A DNA stretch of 64,000 bases, taken from positions 620,001 to 684,000 of the forward strand of contig NZ_AP025185.1 in NCBI RefSeq assembly GCF_020886115.1, given 5' to 3'. Source of the stretch: Flavobacterium ammonificans. GTDB taxonomy: Bacteria; Bacteroidota; Bacteroidia; Flavobacteriales; Flavobacteriaceae. The translations under genes were made by a program, and so were the position numbers. Below are positions 63,681 to 64,000 of the stretch, piece after piece. Numbering within the stretch: position 1 is the stretch's first letter; each line of letters starts with the position of its first letter. The notes under the pieces are model-generated. The model worked only from the letters and a program-made list of their open reading frames with translations, had not been told where the DNA came from and searched no databases.

Positions 63681-64000
63681 ATGGGAAAGCGTTTAAGAAA
63701 ACCGCTCAAAAAAGAGAAGACTTACTCTGAAAAAATTGTAAAAATACTATCTCAAAGTGCTAATAAAGTATTCAATTACAAACAAATAGCAGCCAAATTA
63801 GATCTAGACGATACACAAAGTAGAAATCAAATTATAAAAGATTTAAAAATTTTAGCTGCTCAAAAAACAATTATCGAATCAGAACCAGGAAAATATCTAA
63901 TCAAAGCAGTTAGTCAAGATTATTACGAAGGTAAAATTGATATGACAGGTCGTAAAACAGCTTATTTTGTTTGTCCGGATTTAGAAGAAGATGTTTTTAT
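63681..64000 (+). CDS. rnr: Ribonuclease R, N-terminal part (runs off the window)
   Basis: The first 106 codons from the ATG at 63681. A basic start (MGKRLRKPLKKEKTYSEKIVK) is followed by an RNase R-type winged helix (KVFNYKQIAAKLDLDDTQSRNQIIKDLKILAAQKTI, then GKYLI) and the beginning of the first cold-shock domain (YYEGKIDMTGRKTAYFVCPDLEEDVF). RNase R is a 3'-5' exoribonuclease; the catalytic RNB domain lies past the window. It is the first rightward gene beyond the AT-rich gap. Confidence 0.88.
   Translation, partial: MGKRLRKPLKKEKTYSEKIVKILSQSANKVFNYKQIAAKLDLDDTQSRNQIIKDLKILAAQKTIIESEPGKYLIKAVSQDYYEGKIDMTGRKTAYFVCPDLEEDVF

Noticed and set aside
61..64000. rRNA or tRNA genes
   Set aside because: I found no T-loop/acceptor pattern or conserved rRNA segment on either strand.

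Overview
The window looks like a chromosome segment of a Flavobacterium-type Bacteroidota. The evidence is low GC outside the first 15 kb, promoters with the Bacteroidota -7 box TAnnTTTG, type IX secretion markers (a T9SS C-terminal sorting domain and a PorW/SprE lipoprotein), and the flavobacterial order sprE - bactofilin - atpZ - DUF6168 - atpBEFHAG. I saw no rRNA, tRNA, CRISPR array or transposase.

Layout. (1) 1-17.0 kb, minus strand: a three-gene set of a small T9SS-sorted secreted protein, a short barrel-like exported protein, and a giant repetitive adhesin of at least 5,345 residues whose C-terminus lies beyond base 1. Its repeats (MBG and YDG domains, autotransporter-type beta-strand repeats, a ~116-residue solenoid repeat) are clearly more GC-rich than the rest of the window, while its signal peptide and first ~300 residues have local composition. 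A membrane AraC-type regulator is divergent to it. (2) 18.6-28.4 kb: recA, a lysophospholipid acyltransferase, a DUF2975/YozG-like regulatory pair, then a leftward cluster with an EnvC-like protein, a DUF4292 lipoprotein, a TPR protein, a sugar nucleotidyltransferase, dut and a flippase. (3) 28.4-37.2 kb: the ATP synthase block. atpD and atpC are not here. (4) 37.3-42.0 kb: a PadR regulator, three tandem related membrane proteins and an ABC exporter. (5) 42.3-47.0 kb: a ferredoxin-type reductase, then an accessory island with a DUF262-HNH protein, an EcoRI-family adenine methyltransferase and a HigBA-like toxin-antitoxin pair. Between methyltransferase and antitoxin lies a ~230-nt region with mutually exclusive stems and a terminator-like end, read here as an attenuator-like leader. 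(6) 47.2-62.9 kb: housekeeping and envelope genes (GT9/DUF4254, upp, purD, a UDP-glucuronate decarboxylase-like SDR, DUF6909, GH3-like, tatA, a ParE-type pair, tex, rpiB). (7) 62.94-63.68 kb: a 743-bp, very AT-rich gene-free gap with at least eight TTATNNACA-like boxes, followed by the start of rnr.

Nearly all genes from 19.7 to 62.9 kb point left while rnr points right, so the last gap is a reasonable candidate for the replication origin. The three most interesting items are the chimeric giant adhesin, the attenuator-like leader of the methyltransferase/DUF262-HNH pair, and the putative oriC.
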